Shown here one piece after another: positions 22,586 to 31,331 of a DNA stretch of 43,318 nucleotides (the stretch's first letter is position 1; each line of letters starts with the position of its first letter). Origin of the DNA: Candidatus Woesebacteria bacterium (GTDB lineage: Bacteria; Patescibacteriota; Microgenomatia; UBA8517; UBA10165); assembly GCA_002686465.1 (NCBI GenBank), contig NZCP01000040.1, forward strand, positions 1 through 43,318. Direction: 5' to 3'. Under the pieces are notes generated by a model, which saw nothing but the letters and a program-made list of their open reading frames with translations, did no database searches and was not told the origin of the DNA. A program made the position numbers and the translations under genes.

Positions 22586-23484
22586 CCTTGTCTAAATTGG
22601 TTCCAGGAAACAGGCGATTTGCCCTCTAACTGTACTTGATCCAAGATCAATTTCCCATCTTTAGCATGTGCCCTTAAAATCTTTAATTTTCTTGTTACTT
22701 GTCCCTTGTTACTTGTTACTTTTATCTCTGTCCATGCATTTGGCCAAGGAGAAACGGCTCGAATGAAACGCTCTATGGCTTTGGGATTAGGCACCAGAGA
22801 AAACCCCTGTATATATAGTACAGACCATTTACTCTTTGCGATCTTACCGTTAAGTGCGAGTTTTACATATTTCGGGGGGACAAATCCGTATTCTTTTTTA
22901 AATAGAGTGGTGTATGTGGCTTTGTCATGTTCCTGTGCGACCGGCTTAAGTTTTCCGTCTAAGTAATCCTGGAGAATTTTTGCGAGTTCCTTTGCAGATT
23001 TTGTAAATAATCTCTCAAGTAAACTTCGGCCTGTGTCGTCATTTCTTACCTTTTCCTTGAATTGCGCAATTATTAAACCGTGATCCATTTCTTCATCCAT
23101 TTGCATTAGAGATACTCCTGTATCTCTGTCACCTGACACAATCGTCGCTTGAGTTGGGGACGCCCCACGATATTTTGGTAAAAGAGATGGATGGATATTG
23201 ACTATCCCAGAGGGGAACATATCTATTACTTTTTTGGGGATAATTCTGCCATAGGCCGCCAAGACTCCAACATCCGCTTTGACACGAATGTTTTGTAAGT
23301 CAGTGACAATTTTGACTTTATGTTTCTTTGCCCATTCTGCGACTGGGGAGTCAACTACTTCTTGTTTTCTTCCAACCGGCTTTGCCGTCTGAGTAACGAC
23401 CGCCACGATCTCGTGTTGCTTGTTTAGGGCAATTAAGATTGATAACACATAATCCGGGGTGCCAAAAAATACAACCTTTGCCAT
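22564..23484 (-). CDS. fmt: methionyl-tRNA formyltransferase
   Basis: 306 residues. Formyltransferase motifs: VVFFGTPDYVL at the N-terminus, VNIHPSLLPKYRGASP (catalytic N-x-H), and DTGVSLMQMDEEMDHG with the Asp. The C-terminal OB domain is shortened and variable. It contains VTSNKGQVTRK, encoded by a GTTACTTGTTACTT repeat at 22691-22723. It formylates initiator Met-tRNA using 10-formyl-THF. It is the last gene of the operon that also holds def. Confidence 0.93.
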   Translation of the reverse strand: MAKVVFFGTPDYVLSILIALNKQHEIVAVVTQTAKPVGRKQEVVDSPVAEWAKKHKVKIVTDLQNIRVKADVGVLAAYGRIIPKKVIDMFPSGIVNIHPSLLPKYRGASPTQATIVSGDRDTGVSLMQMDEEMDHGLIIAQFKEKVRNDDTGRSLLERLFTKSAKELAKILQDYLDGKLKPVAQEHDKATYTTLFKKEYGFVPPKYVKLALNGKIAKSKWSVLYIQGFSLVPNPKAIERFIRAVSPWPNAWTEIKVTSNKGQVTRKLKILRAHAKDGKLILDQVQLEGKSPVSWNQFRQGYPEAIF

Positions 23485-23495
23485 ATTATCTTATT

Positions 23496-24317
23496 CTACT
23501 CTTTTTTCTTGCGAAGTTTGTTCTCGATGTATTCTCTCCAGATTGGCCCTTTTCCATTTGTCTCGATCCACATTGCTGCCAACTCCTCGTTTTCAGATCT
23601 AGATTTGTAGTTGTCGCGCAGACCTGCTGTAACAATGTAAGCTTTTGCTTGGACTGCATACGCTTCTGCTTGCCGCGAGATATAGTCGTTAATATTTGCT
23701 GCACTCTTGTGTGGGGCGGCCAACCCGTTTTCTGGACCGTAGAATAGAGACATCTCGCGGGTAAGAGCGACTGCAACGTCGATCAAATCCATTTGATTTA
23801 GGAGTCGGGCTGCAGAAGCATTGACTACCAACCTTGATTTTCCTTTGTTTTCTTCCAAATACAGTACTAGATTTTTCGGATTACTTTTATCCGAGTCATT
23901 TAGAAACGCAAGATCTGCTCCCTTTGATTCAAGAGCAAATTTTATATTGGCTGCTGCATTTCTGAACCAGGTGTTCTCTGACTGACCCATTGCAAAATAA
24001 GTGCGCCTTATCTTGTCTATAGCTTTTCGAGTCAATGGCTTTGCCTCCTCATTTATAGGAAAACGGTCTTGGGGTGGGTTATTGACTGCGTTTTGCCACA
24101 GGAATATTTCTTTCTCGCTCCACGATATTTTGTGATGCTGTACTTTGCTCCAGATTATTGAGCGGAAACTTTCTGACCTTTCCCTGAATTTATCTTGGAC
24201 AGATTGTTCAGGGGGCAGACATGCCGTCGCGAATACTGAAGGCATTGCTAGCAAGCCAAGTGTCACTCTCCTTGAAACTCGTGCACCAAGAATGGGATGA
24301 GAGAATTCTCTAGTCAT
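23496..24317 (-). CDS. Tat-type lipoprotein, inactive-looking paralog of upstream metalloprotease-like protein
   Basis: 273 residues. The N-terminus has SRRVTLGLLAMPSVFATAC: twin Arg, hydrophobic core and a lipobox-like Cys33. It aligns along its length with the gene upstream: SENTWFRNAAA with SENIHFKEAAD, and YISRQAEAYAVQAKAYI with YIVEESRGYKAQAGAYI; the C-terminal ENEELA...WREYIENKL also matches. Where the partner has HEIEH, this protein has REMSL (187-191). Both His are lost, and the likely third ligand EE is RQ. It is predicted catalytically dead. An 8-base overlap with the upstream gene indicates coupling. Confidence 0.75.
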   Translation of the reverse strand: MTREFSHPILGARVSRRVTLGLLAMPSVFATACLPPEQSVQDKFRERSESFRSIIWSKVQHHKISWSEKEIFLWQNAVNNPPQDRFPINEEAKPLTRKAIDKIRRTYFAMGQSENTWFRNAAANIKFALESKGADLAFLNDSDKSNPKNLVLYLEENKGKSRLVVNASAARLLNQMDLIDVAVALTREMSLFYGPENGLAAPHKSAANINDYISRQAEAYAVQAKAYIVTAGLRDNYKSRSENEELAAMWIETNGKGPIWREYIENKLRKKKE

Positions 24318-25257
24318 GAGTGGGGATTATATCACTTTTTTGTTCACTTTTCTTTTTTTCTCTTGCTTTGATGCCTTCCTGTAATCGATTCTCGACAAGA
24401 TATTTTCTCCAATCTGGACTGTCTGCACGACGACCCGATTGAATAAGAGTTACTGCCAACTCTTCGTCTTCTGATCCTGTGCTGTCACGTCCAAGAAGAC
24501 CTACATGATAAATATATGCCCCAGCTTGGGCTTTGTAACCACGAGACTCTTCTACTATATATTCATCTATGTCTTGGAAGCGTCTTCTGTGTATGTCGAG
24601 TCTGTCTTCTGGAGAAAGAGGCAACAGCATGCGATCATAATCTCTCACATTCTGCAAGTGTTCAATTTCGTGAACTAGATCAATTGCTAGTTCTGAAGAA
24701 TTTTTCCCGAATATAACATCTGTTGGTATCCCAATTATCCATACTAGTTTACCGTCTTCAACATTGGCTGCTGTGGTCATTACCCTTGTGGTGTCCTCAC
24801 TAGATGGAGATTTAAAAATATCGACGAAGGTTTGCCCGGATTGCAAAAGGGGCAATAAATAATCTGCAGCTTCTTTAAAGTGTATATTTTCCGAACGTTC
24901 CATAATCCAGAGTGTGCTATACAATCTTTGACCTACTTCCTGTAATACCTCGTCTGTCGGTAGGGGGATTGATAGACTACGAAAGGCATTTTGTTCCCAT
25001 AGATCTATCTCTTTTTGGCTTTGTTCTATACTTTGGCGTTGAATCTCTTTTTGTATTATTGATTTTGCAGTTTCAGGTGGTGCCCCTGTCTTTTCAGCAG
25101 TAATACGGTCCTTCTCAATTTGGGTAGTAATCCTTCTGATAGCCATACCTCCTGCTCGGGCACCTACTGTCGCAAGAGTGGCTGCGGCAAGAGATATTAT
25201 AAAGTCGTCTCGGCCAATTCGGATGTCAAGCCAGGATTTCTTTCTTTCGGTACTCAT
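24310..25257 (-). CDS. membrane/secreted HExxH metalloprotease-like protein
   Basis: 315 residues. An N-terminal hydrophobic segment (residues 18-34) is preceded by a GRDDF sequence that resembles a degraded Tat signal. The body is helical. LAIDLVHEIEHLQNVRDYD (His196, Glu197, His200) is a zinc-protease motif, and IDEYIVEESRGYKAQAGAY (Glu236/237) is a plausible third ligand region, as in gluzincins. I do not recognise a named family. It lies between def and its own paralog in one operon. Confidence 0.72.
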   Translation of the reverse strand: MSTERKKSWLDIRIGRDDFIISLAAATLATVGARAGGMAIRRITTQIEKDRITAEKTGAPPETAKSIIQKEIQRQSIEQSQKEIDLWEQNAFRSLSIPLPTDEVLQEVGQRLYSTLWIMERSENIHFKEAADYLLPLLQSGQTFVDIFKSPSSEDTTRVMTTAANVEDGKLVWIIGIPTDVIFGKNSSELAIDLVHEIEHLQNVRDYDRMLLPLSPEDRLDIHRRRFQDIDEYIVEESRGYKAQAGAYIYHVGLLGRDSTGSEDEELAVTLIQSGRRADSPDWRKYLVENRLQEGIKAREKKKSEQKSDIIPTHD

Positions 25258-25303
25258 CAGGCGGAATTATATCAGGTCTAGGCTTAAACTAAGAAGTTTT
25301 GGG

Positions 25304-25855
25304 CTATGGGAGTTCTACTTCGTGCCATTCACCTTTTTTAAGCTGGAATAATTGTCGCTTTTGCTCAAAGAGACGGTCAACAAAGATTCGTCCATTAAGA
25401 TGATCTATTTCGTGTTGGACGATTTGTGCCGGAAAGCCGGAAAGGGATTTTGTCACAGTTCCCATTTTTGTATTTTGGTATTTTAGTTTTACGTCGCGGG
25501 ATCTTTGTACGGGGCCATAATAATGGGGGAGCGAGAGGCATCCCTCCATCGCATATTCTTTTTGTTTTTTGATCTTTTTCTTTCGACCTTTTGCTGGGTC
25601 GTTTGTTTCCTTTGAAAGTTCAATGACTTCAGGATTTATGACTGGAGTGATTTTGCCTTCGTATCGCATTACAAAAACACGTAAAAAAACTCCGATTTGC
25701 GGGGCTGCAAGGCCAACACCTTCTGGATCATTTTGCGATTTCAAGGTATCTTTAAGATCATCTATTAATGACAAGATTTTTTTATCTATCTTGCCAACTG
25801 ACTTTGATTTTTGCCTCAAACGCGGATCTTGTGTCGAAAGAACTTTCCTAACCAT
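25304..25855 (-). CDS. def: peptide deformylase
   Basis: 183 residues. All three motifs are intact: GVGLAAPQIG (I), EGCLSLP (II, metal Cys) and QHEIDHLNG (III, two His and catalytic Glu). A Lys-rich insertion (KGRKKKIKKQK) precedes motif II. It removes the formyl group added by Fmt, which is encoded two genes downstream in the same operon. Confidence 0.95.
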   Translation of the reverse strand: MVRKVLSTQDPRLRQKSKSVGKIDKKILSLIDDLKDTLKSQNDPEGVGLAAPQIGVFLRVFVMRYEGKITPVINPEVIELSKETNDPAKGRKKKIKKQKEYAMEGCLSLPHYYGPVQRSRDVKLKYQNTKMGTVTKSLSGFPAQIVQHEIDHLNGRIFVDRLFEQKRQLFQLKKGEWHEVELP

Positions 25856-25867
25856 GCCTGTATTGTA

Positions 25868-27913
25868 TCATTTTGAGAGTTTCTCTAGCTTATTTTGTAC
25901 TTCCTCATCATCAGGGTCAATATTCTGCAAAACATATTCTAGCTGCTCTCGGGCAAGAGCTTGTTTTCCTAAGGAGTCATAAATTGTTGCAAGCCCAACT
26001 CGACCATCATAGTAGTTTGGTTTGAGGGTTACAGATTCTTCGAGCACTTCTTCTGCCCGCTCAATTTGCCCTAAGCGACCATATAAAACTCCTAAGTTGT
26101 AGCGAACCTTTGGATCGGTCGGAGCAAGCTCGACAGCTTTTTCGAGAACAGGTAGGGCTTCGTGCAGATATTGCTGATCAACTTGGACGAGTCTATATAG
26201 GATAGTAACTCGAGACTTCAAAAGATTTAAATTGTATGGGGAGATGGTAGTGGCATATCTAGAAGCTTCATTGGCTAGTTGCGCGGATGCACCGTCGCCT
26301 TTCTCTTCCAGTTCGAGTGCGATACTAGATGTAATTTTTGCAAGCTGGTCATAGTATCTTGGCTCATCTGTTCGGAGAGATAACGCACTTTCTATTCTTT
26401 CCAGGGACAGAGCATACGATCCCTCTGTAGCTAAATTTTTAGACTTTGTAAAAAGTACATCAGCGTACCAGACATGAAAGACTTTTAGTAACAGGTAACA
26501 TGTAACAAGTATCAGCAGTAGGATGCTAGCGATTTGAAGGATGGAGAATTTTTTGTTTCTACTTGTTACTTCTAACTTGTCACTTGTTACCGACCATGCC
26601 AAAGCAGGAAAGAGGAAAAATAGTATAGCGACATTGACGACCGAGAAACCAAAAAAGTTGGTAATTAAAATGGAAGCATGTCCTGCAAGCAGTGCAGGTA
26701 AAAGATTCTGGCCCGATCGAAGTCTTGAGGCTATCAACCACACAGTTGCCCCAATAAAAATGAGGTATGAGACCAAGCCAAATGTTCCTGTTGTTGCTGC
26801 AAAGTTTAGATATTCGTTGTGCGCTTTGTTATAGAGGAAGTCCCATTCGGAAGTAAGGTTATGCTCAACTGGTCGAAATTGATAATAGGAGTAGGCGAAT
26901 GTCTCAACGCCGGTTCCTGTAAGGGGATATGCTCGCCAAGTGTTAATTGCACCGTTCCATACAATCTTTCGGATTTCCCCGGATTCTGTTCCTCCGGTCT
27001 CCAACACGGTCCCCGTGTTGGGATGATTTACGGTTGGTGGTTTACGATTAATATTATTTTGTATGACTTCTGTTGCACTTGGGGTCCAGGGAGTTCCGAA
27101 AATAGTAACAAGTAACAAGTAGAAAGTGATAAGTAATAGGAAAGGGCGAGTTAGTATTTTAAGGCGATCTTTATACAACCAGGCCATAGTTAACCAAAAA
27201 ACAGCGAAGGATGCTCCAAAGCCGAGTAGTCCTGAGCGGCTTTTTGTAAATAAAATTGCTGTGAAGAAAATAATAGACATACCAATCCACCACCATTTCT
27301 TTTTAGAAATTGCAAATGCCCAAGTGATTGGAATAATAGCTGTAAGCCATGCTGCGAACCAATTCGGCTGACCCAAAGTTGCAAAGATTCGCTCTTGAAC
27401 TTTTTGTACCCAGCAGTCGACCCCAAATTCTTTTTTCATGATAATGCAACTAGGACTTGATCCGAGACGTTCTGCAATTCCCCAAATGGAAACAATTAGT
27501 GCCGAAGCGAGCAGATTACGTATTGCGCTCCTTGTCTCCTGTTTTCCCATATTTGAGACAAACGCCCAGTAAAGAAAAAGGTAGGAAATCGTTGATAGTA
27601 ATCCGCCATGCGATCGAGAGTGATATCCCCAGATAGATGTATGCTGATCAATTGAAAAAACAGTGGAGATGATTTGCGCGGTTAAAAAAAGCAAAAGAGG
27701 AATATCAAGAATAGTGCGCCGAAAGATCAGTTTTCCCCCAAGGATAGATTTTATTGCCCAGGAGGCCGTAATTACGACCGTAATTACGTACGTTAGAATC
27801 ATTTTGTTAAATTCAAAAAGCTCAGAAGTTAGAGGGGTAAAGATGAAGGGGACAAGAAAAAAAAGAAGATAAAAGGAAGATTTGATAATTCTGTCTGCTG
27901 CTTGGAATAACAT
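25868..27913 (-). CDS. O-antigen ligase family protein with C-terminal TPR repeats
   Basis: 681 residues. About a dozen membrane helices carry the ligase features: STVFSIDQHTSIWGYHSRSHG, then the large periplasmic loop with TGTGVETFAYSYYQFRP and NKAHNEYLNFAATTG. The C-terminal 190 residues are TPR repeats (VRYNLGVLYGRLGQIERAEEVLEESVTLKPNYYDG). It probably transfers or polymerises glycans on the outer face. Three stretches of AGTAACA-like repeat DNA lie inside it (26487-26513, 26560-26590, 27105-27140), two of them in membrane helices. It heads the def/fmt operon and is divergent from mreB. Confidence 0.85.
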   Translation of the reverse strand: MLFQAADRIIKSSFYLLFFLVPFIFTPLTSELFEFNKMILTYVITVVITASWAIKSILGGKLIFRRTILDIPLLLFLTAQIISTVFSIDQHTSIWGYHSRSHGGLLSTISYLFLYWAFVSNMGKQETRSAIRNLLASALIVSIWGIAERLGSSPSCIIMKKEFGVDCWVQKVQERIFATLGQPNWFAAWLTAIIPITWAFAISKKKWWWIGMSIIFFTAILFTKSRSGLLGFGASFAVFWLTMAWLYKDRLKILTRPFLLLITFYLLLVTIFGTPWTPSATEVIQNNINRKPPTVNHPNTGTVLETGGTESGEIRKIVWNGAINTWRAYPLTGTGVETFAYSYYQFRPVEHNLTSEWDFLYNKAHNEYLNFAATTGTFGLVSYLIFIGATVWLIASRLRSGQNLLPALLAGHASILITNFFGFSVVNVAILFFLFPALAWSVTSDKLEVTSRNKKFSILQIASILLLILVTCYLLLKVFHVWYADVLFTKSKNLATEGSYALSLERIESALSLRTDEPRYYDQLAKITSSIALELEEKGDGASAQLANEASRYATTISPYNLNLLKSRVTILYRLVQVDQQYLHEALPVLEKAVELAPTDPKVRYNLGVLYGRLGQIERAEEVLEESVTLKPNYYDGRVGLATIYDSLGKQALAREQLEYVLQNIDPDDEEVQNKLEKLSK

Positions 27914-27944
27914 TAGATAGCTACAATTGTACCGTGACGAATGA

Positions 27945-27955
27945 TATACTACAAT
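27945..27955 (+). promoter_or_regulatory. mreB promoter region
   Basis: TATACT (27945-27950) overlaps TACAAT (27950-27955). The ATG at 27982 is about 25 bases downstream, so unlike many neighbours this mRNA has a leader. Confidence 0.4.
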
Positions 27956-27981
27956 CGCGCCGTCTGCTCCACATAACTTAA

Positions 27982-29043
27982 ATGTTAGATCGTTTATTCA
28001 GTCTATTCTCTCATGACGTAGGAATTGACCTCGGTACTGCTAATACTCTTGTGCATGTTCGGGGGAAGGGGATAGTAATCCGGGAACCTTCGGCTGTCGC
28101 CAGACATAGAAAGAGTAAAGAAATTCTTGCCATTGGAACTCAAGCAAAAAGGATGGAGGGGCGGACTCCACAAACTATCGAGACAGTTCGACCTCTTAAA
28201 GACGGTGTGATTGCTGACTTTGATGCAACAGCAGCAATGCTTGCCTATTTTGTAAGGCAGGTACACGAAACTCCTCAAGGTGTACGAATGATAGGACTAC
28301 CTAAAGTTCCAAAACCGCGTGTTGTTGTTGGTATACCATCCGATGTAACAGAAGTTGAGCGCAGAGCAGTTCAAGAAGCGGCTCTTGCCGCGGGAGCCAG
28401 ACAAGCCTTTTTAATTGAGGAGCCAATGGCTGCAGCTATTGGGGCTGGTATGAATGTAGAGGAACCAGGAGGAGTTTTTGTGGTTGATATTGGTGGGGGA
28501 ACAACAGAGATAGCAGTAATTTCCCTGGGTGGAATTGTTTTGAATCGGGGTTTAAGGGTTGCAGGAGACGAGATGGATGAGGCGATTATTAATTATCTTC
28601 GAATGCGATACTCACTCCTTCTTGGGATGGCCTCGGCAGAAGAGTTAAAACACCAAATTGGAAGTGCTATCCCACAAAAGAAAGAACGACATTATGTCGT
28701 TCGTGGACGGGATTTAGAAACTGGTTTACCTAAATCAGTGAAGGTTGCATCAAGCGAGCTTGTGGAGGCTCTTACCCCAATAATTCATCAGATTGTAACT
28801 CGGGTTGCCGATACACTTGAGGAGTCACCGCCGGAGTTAGTTGCCGATGTTATGGAGAGAGGGATACTTCTTGCGGGGGGTGGGGCGCTTATTCCAGAGA
28901 TTGATAAGCTGATCTCAGAGGAGGTAAAAATTCCGGTCTGGATTGCAGAAGACCCCCTGACTGCTGTTGCTCGCGGAACAGCAAAAGTTTTAGAAAATCC
29001 TAGCCTTTTGGCAAAAGTAAGAGTTACAGGCGGGCTGAGATAG
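27982..29043 (+). CDS. mreB: rod shape-determining protein MreB
   Basis: 353 residues, actin fold. DVGIDLGTANTLVHVRGKGIVIREPS is phosphate loop 1, FVVDIGGGTTEIAVISLGG is phosphate loop 2, and GILLAGGGALIPEIDKLI is the adenosine loop. It forms membrane filaments that guide the elongation machinery. mreC, mreD and PBP2 follow but are separated from it by two extra genes. Confidence 0.96.
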   Translation: MLDRLFSLFSHDVGIDLGTANTLVHVRGKGIVIREPSAVARHRKSKEILAIGTQAKRMEGRTPQTIETVRPLKDGVIADFDATAAMLAYFVRQVHETPQGVRMIGLPKVPKPRVVVGIPSDVTEVERRAVQEAALAAGARQAFLIEEPMAAAIGAGMNVEEPGGVFVVDIGGGTTEIAVISLGGIVLNRGLRVAGDEMDEAIINYLRMRYSLLLGMASAEELKHQIGSAIPQKKERHYVVRGRDLETGLPKSVKVASSELVEALTPIIHQIVTRVADTLEESPPELVADVMERGILLAGGGALIPEIDKLISEEVKIPVWIAEDPLTAVARGTAKVLENPSLLAKVRVTGGLR

Positions 29044-29078
29044 CCTTTTCCACAAGACGTATATACGCCGCCAAAAAG

Positions 29079-29106
29079 TTGACAACCACCATATTAAGCC
29101 TATAAT
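29079..29106 (+). promoter_or_regulatory. consensus promoter of the 29113 gene
   Basis: TTGACA (29079-29084), N16, TATAAT (29101-29106), ATG six bases later: leaderless. Confidence 0.75.
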
Positions 29107-29112
29107 ACTCCT

Positions 29113-30180
29113 ATGGTAGAAGGAGAGCAGAGACTACAGCAAAGACTATTCACAAAAAGATCTTTCTTAACCGGACTTGGTGCAACTGCCGCCCTCGCAG
29201 TTCTTTCCGCCTGCCAACCAAAAGAAAATACTTCTACTTATGTCTTTACTAGGAAAGAGCTTAACGCTTTACCGGACAGAGTTGAGGCGCCGTTAGATAT
29301 AAGAGAAAGGGAGCTAGTCGATCCTCTCGAGTCAATGCGCGTTGCGCAAAACCGTAAAATAGATCGAGAGAGGTCGTTAATTACAAGACGACAAATATCA
29401 GAATCCCTCTCGAACTCCTCGTCTCGTTTAGTTAAGAAGATCGCTCGGAACTTAAGGTTTTTGCAAACTTTAGAAGTTCGCCCTCCGGGGTTTTCGGAAT
29501 GGTTTACATCCTTACCAGTGGCGACAAGATATGGGGATTATGGCAAGTCTAGTGCCACTGTTGAAATAGAGAGGGATAAACTCGACCCAGTTATGTATCG
29601 TAAAGATGATCAGTGGACAATGATGCTAGATGTGAGTAGTCTTGAGTTTTATATTAATCTAAATGCGCCAAATGTCGAAGAAGATAAAGACGAATTAACG
29701 GAAGGGCTTGGTTGGTGCGCCCAACATGTATTTTGCACGCTCTTTTTGAAAATGGCTTCTGAGTATTATGATTTGGATCAAGCAATGCATCCTGCAAGGA
29801 TAACGGACTCGGAAGGAAATTTAATTGTTGATAGAGAGATCCAGTCGAGAATAGGAGCAGAGAATTTTGTTAGAAGGTGGTTTAATCCTAAAAGTTATAT
29901 CAGTTATCTACCTAGAAATTTATCAGATCTTTTTATAGGTGTAGAAGCTTCTCGATTAGTCGCGAGAGGAGAGTTACCAAAGGATCTTGATGGCTCTCTT
30001 GGTAAAGCAATGAGGTTGATTGAGAGAAACCCTATTGCACAAAAGCAGATTCTTGACTTTGCCGGTACGTGGGTTGAAAGTGATACCTTTTTGCCGCCTA
30101 ACGGTATAACCAAAACTGCCTTTATGGGTCCAATTTCGCATGCTGTTAGTCTTCTCGAAGAGGCAAGAAGCGAATCATAA
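29113..30180 (+). CDS. Tat-type lipoprotein inserted in the mre locus
   Basis: 355 residues. FTKRSFLTGLGATAALAVLSAC is a twin-basic signal with a lipobox-like Cys34. The rest is soluble and mainly helical, with a Trp/Cys-containing segment (EGLGWCAQHVFCTLFLKMASEYYDL). No HExxH is present. It resembles the two lipoproteins at 23496-25257 in overall layout, but I cannot show homology by eye. It has its own consensus promoter and interrupts the usual mreB-mreC order. Confidence 0.68.
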   Translation: MVEGEQRLQQRLFTKRSFLTGLGATAALAVLSACQPKENTSTYVFTRKELNALPDRVEAPLDIRERELVDPLESMRVAQNRKIDRERSLITRRQISESLSNSSSRLVKKIARNLRFLQTLEVRPPGFSEWFTSLPVATRYGDYGKSSATVEIERDKLDPVMYRKDDQWTMMLDVSSLEFYINLNAPNVEEDKDELTEGLGWCAQHVFCTLFLKMASEYYDLDQAMHPARITDSEGNLIVDREIQSRIGAENFVRRWFNPKSYISYLPRNLSDLFIGVEASRLVARGELPKDLDGSLGKAMRLIERNPIAQKQILDFAGTWVESDTFLPPNGITKTAFMGPISHAVSLLEEARSES

Positions 30181-30186
30181 GAAGAG

Positions 30187-30456
30187 TTAGAAGAGATTAA
30201 ACTTTCTTTCTTCGTTCTTGGGTCTTTTCGATATTGCACGAGTTGTCTTTCTGTAGACAAACTCAAGACAGCCTGTCATTACAGCAAGGCCGAAAATACT
30301 ATCTGCGTATATTTTCTTGGCTGTTCCAGTCCCCCTGCCGGATATCAGATCCTGATCAGCACTTTCTCCAATCTCAGATGCATGACCTATCATTTCTTCT
30401 GCTAAGAAAGTTTTTCTTGAACCTGGTTTTCTGACTTCGATTTGTTCAACGCTCAT
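30187..30456 (-). CDS. small hypothetical protein between lipoprotein gene and mreC
   Basis: 89 residues. It has a minus-strand consensus promoter: TTGACA (30493-30488), N17, TATAAT (30470-30465), eight bases before the ATG. That makes it a convincing gene. The protein has a charged N-terminus, then an amphipathic helix (AKKIYADSIFGLAVMTGCLEFVYRKTTRAI) and a basic tail. Family not recognised. It is divergent from mreC. Confidence 0.62.
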   Translation of the reverse strand: MSVEQIEVRKPGSRKTFLAEEMIGHASEIGESADQDLISGRGTGTAKKIYADSIFGLAVMTGCLEFVYRKTTRAISKRPKNEERKFNLF

Positions 30457-30524
30457 TTCTTCTGATTATAGTCTTCGCCCACATGGCTGTCAAAACATCT
30501 GGCGTTGCGTGGTAAAATGTTTGC

Positions 30525-31328
30525 ATGACAACTTCTAAGAAGAGTCCATACTCCTTGGCCATTGTTTATCTTCTTTTGGCAGTGCTTTTGTATTTTCTGG
30601 ATTCGCGGGGAACTTTGGGATCTGTACACAGTGCTACCCAGGCATTAACCACTCCTGTTCGAAGTTTTCTTTTTAACACAAAACAAAATATTCTTTCCCC
30701 ACTTTCTGTGTTTTCTGATTCTAGCAAGCAAGAACAAAGGGTAAAAGAGCTTGAAGAAAAGAATGCCTCGCTTTCTGCGCAACTGGCAAAGTTGACTGGA
30801 CTTCAAGAGGAAAACGAAAAGATGCGACGCCTTTTGGGCACTGATCTTCCACCTTCTTGGCAGTTTGCGACGGCTCGCGTGGTGACGGTTACAGCGGATA
30901 CACTCGTTCTCACAAGCGATCACGCTCCTCAAGATGATACTTCTGTGATTACCACCAAAGAATCTGGAATTTTTGTAGGTAGAGTTCAGGAGGTTAAGGG
31001 AAAAGAAGTTCAGATATTGTTGCCAAGTCATTCTTCATCAAAAATCCCGGTTATTGTGCGAGATTCTGAAAGTGGTTTGCGTCAAGCTTCTGGAATTGGT
31101 GTTGGTCGAGGAGGAAGGGCGGTCTTAGAGCAAGTATTGACTAGCGAGCAAATTAAAGAAGGAGATTTGATTTTAACTTCCGGAGAAGGAGGAGTGCCGG
31201 AAGAACTTCTTCTTGGCTACGTCGCGGAAGTTTCTAGGGTAGAGGGTGCCGCTTGGCAACAAGCAGAAATAAAAAGCGCAGTTGACTTAGATGACCTAGA
31301 TTTTGTATTTTTTGTTACTAAGTTTTAG
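30525..31328 (+). CDS. mreC: rod shape-determining protein MreC
   Basis: 267 residues. An N-terminal membrane helix (SLAIVYLLLAVLLYFL), a coiled coil (EQRVKELEEKNASLSAQLAKL) and two small beta barrels with QEENEKMRRLLG and the GDLILTSGEGGVPEELLLG turn typical of MreC. It bridges MreB to periplasmic PBPs. TAAAAT at 30513-30518 lies six bases before the ATG. mreD follows after 3 bases. Confidence 0.94.
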   Translation: MTTSKKSPYSLAIVYLLLAVLLYFLDSRGTLGSVHSATQALTTPVRSFLFNTKQNILSPLSVFSDSSKQEQRVKELEEKNASLSAQLAKLTGLQEENEKMRRLLGTDLPPSWQFATARVVTVTADTLVLTSDHAPQDDTSVITTKESGIFVGRVQEVKGKEVQILLPSHSSSKIPVIVRDSESGLRQASGIGVGRGGRAVLEQVLTSEQIKEGDLILTSGEGGVPEELLLGYVAEVSRVEGAAWQQAEIKSAVDLDDLDFVFFVTKF

Positions 31329-31331
31329 CTA

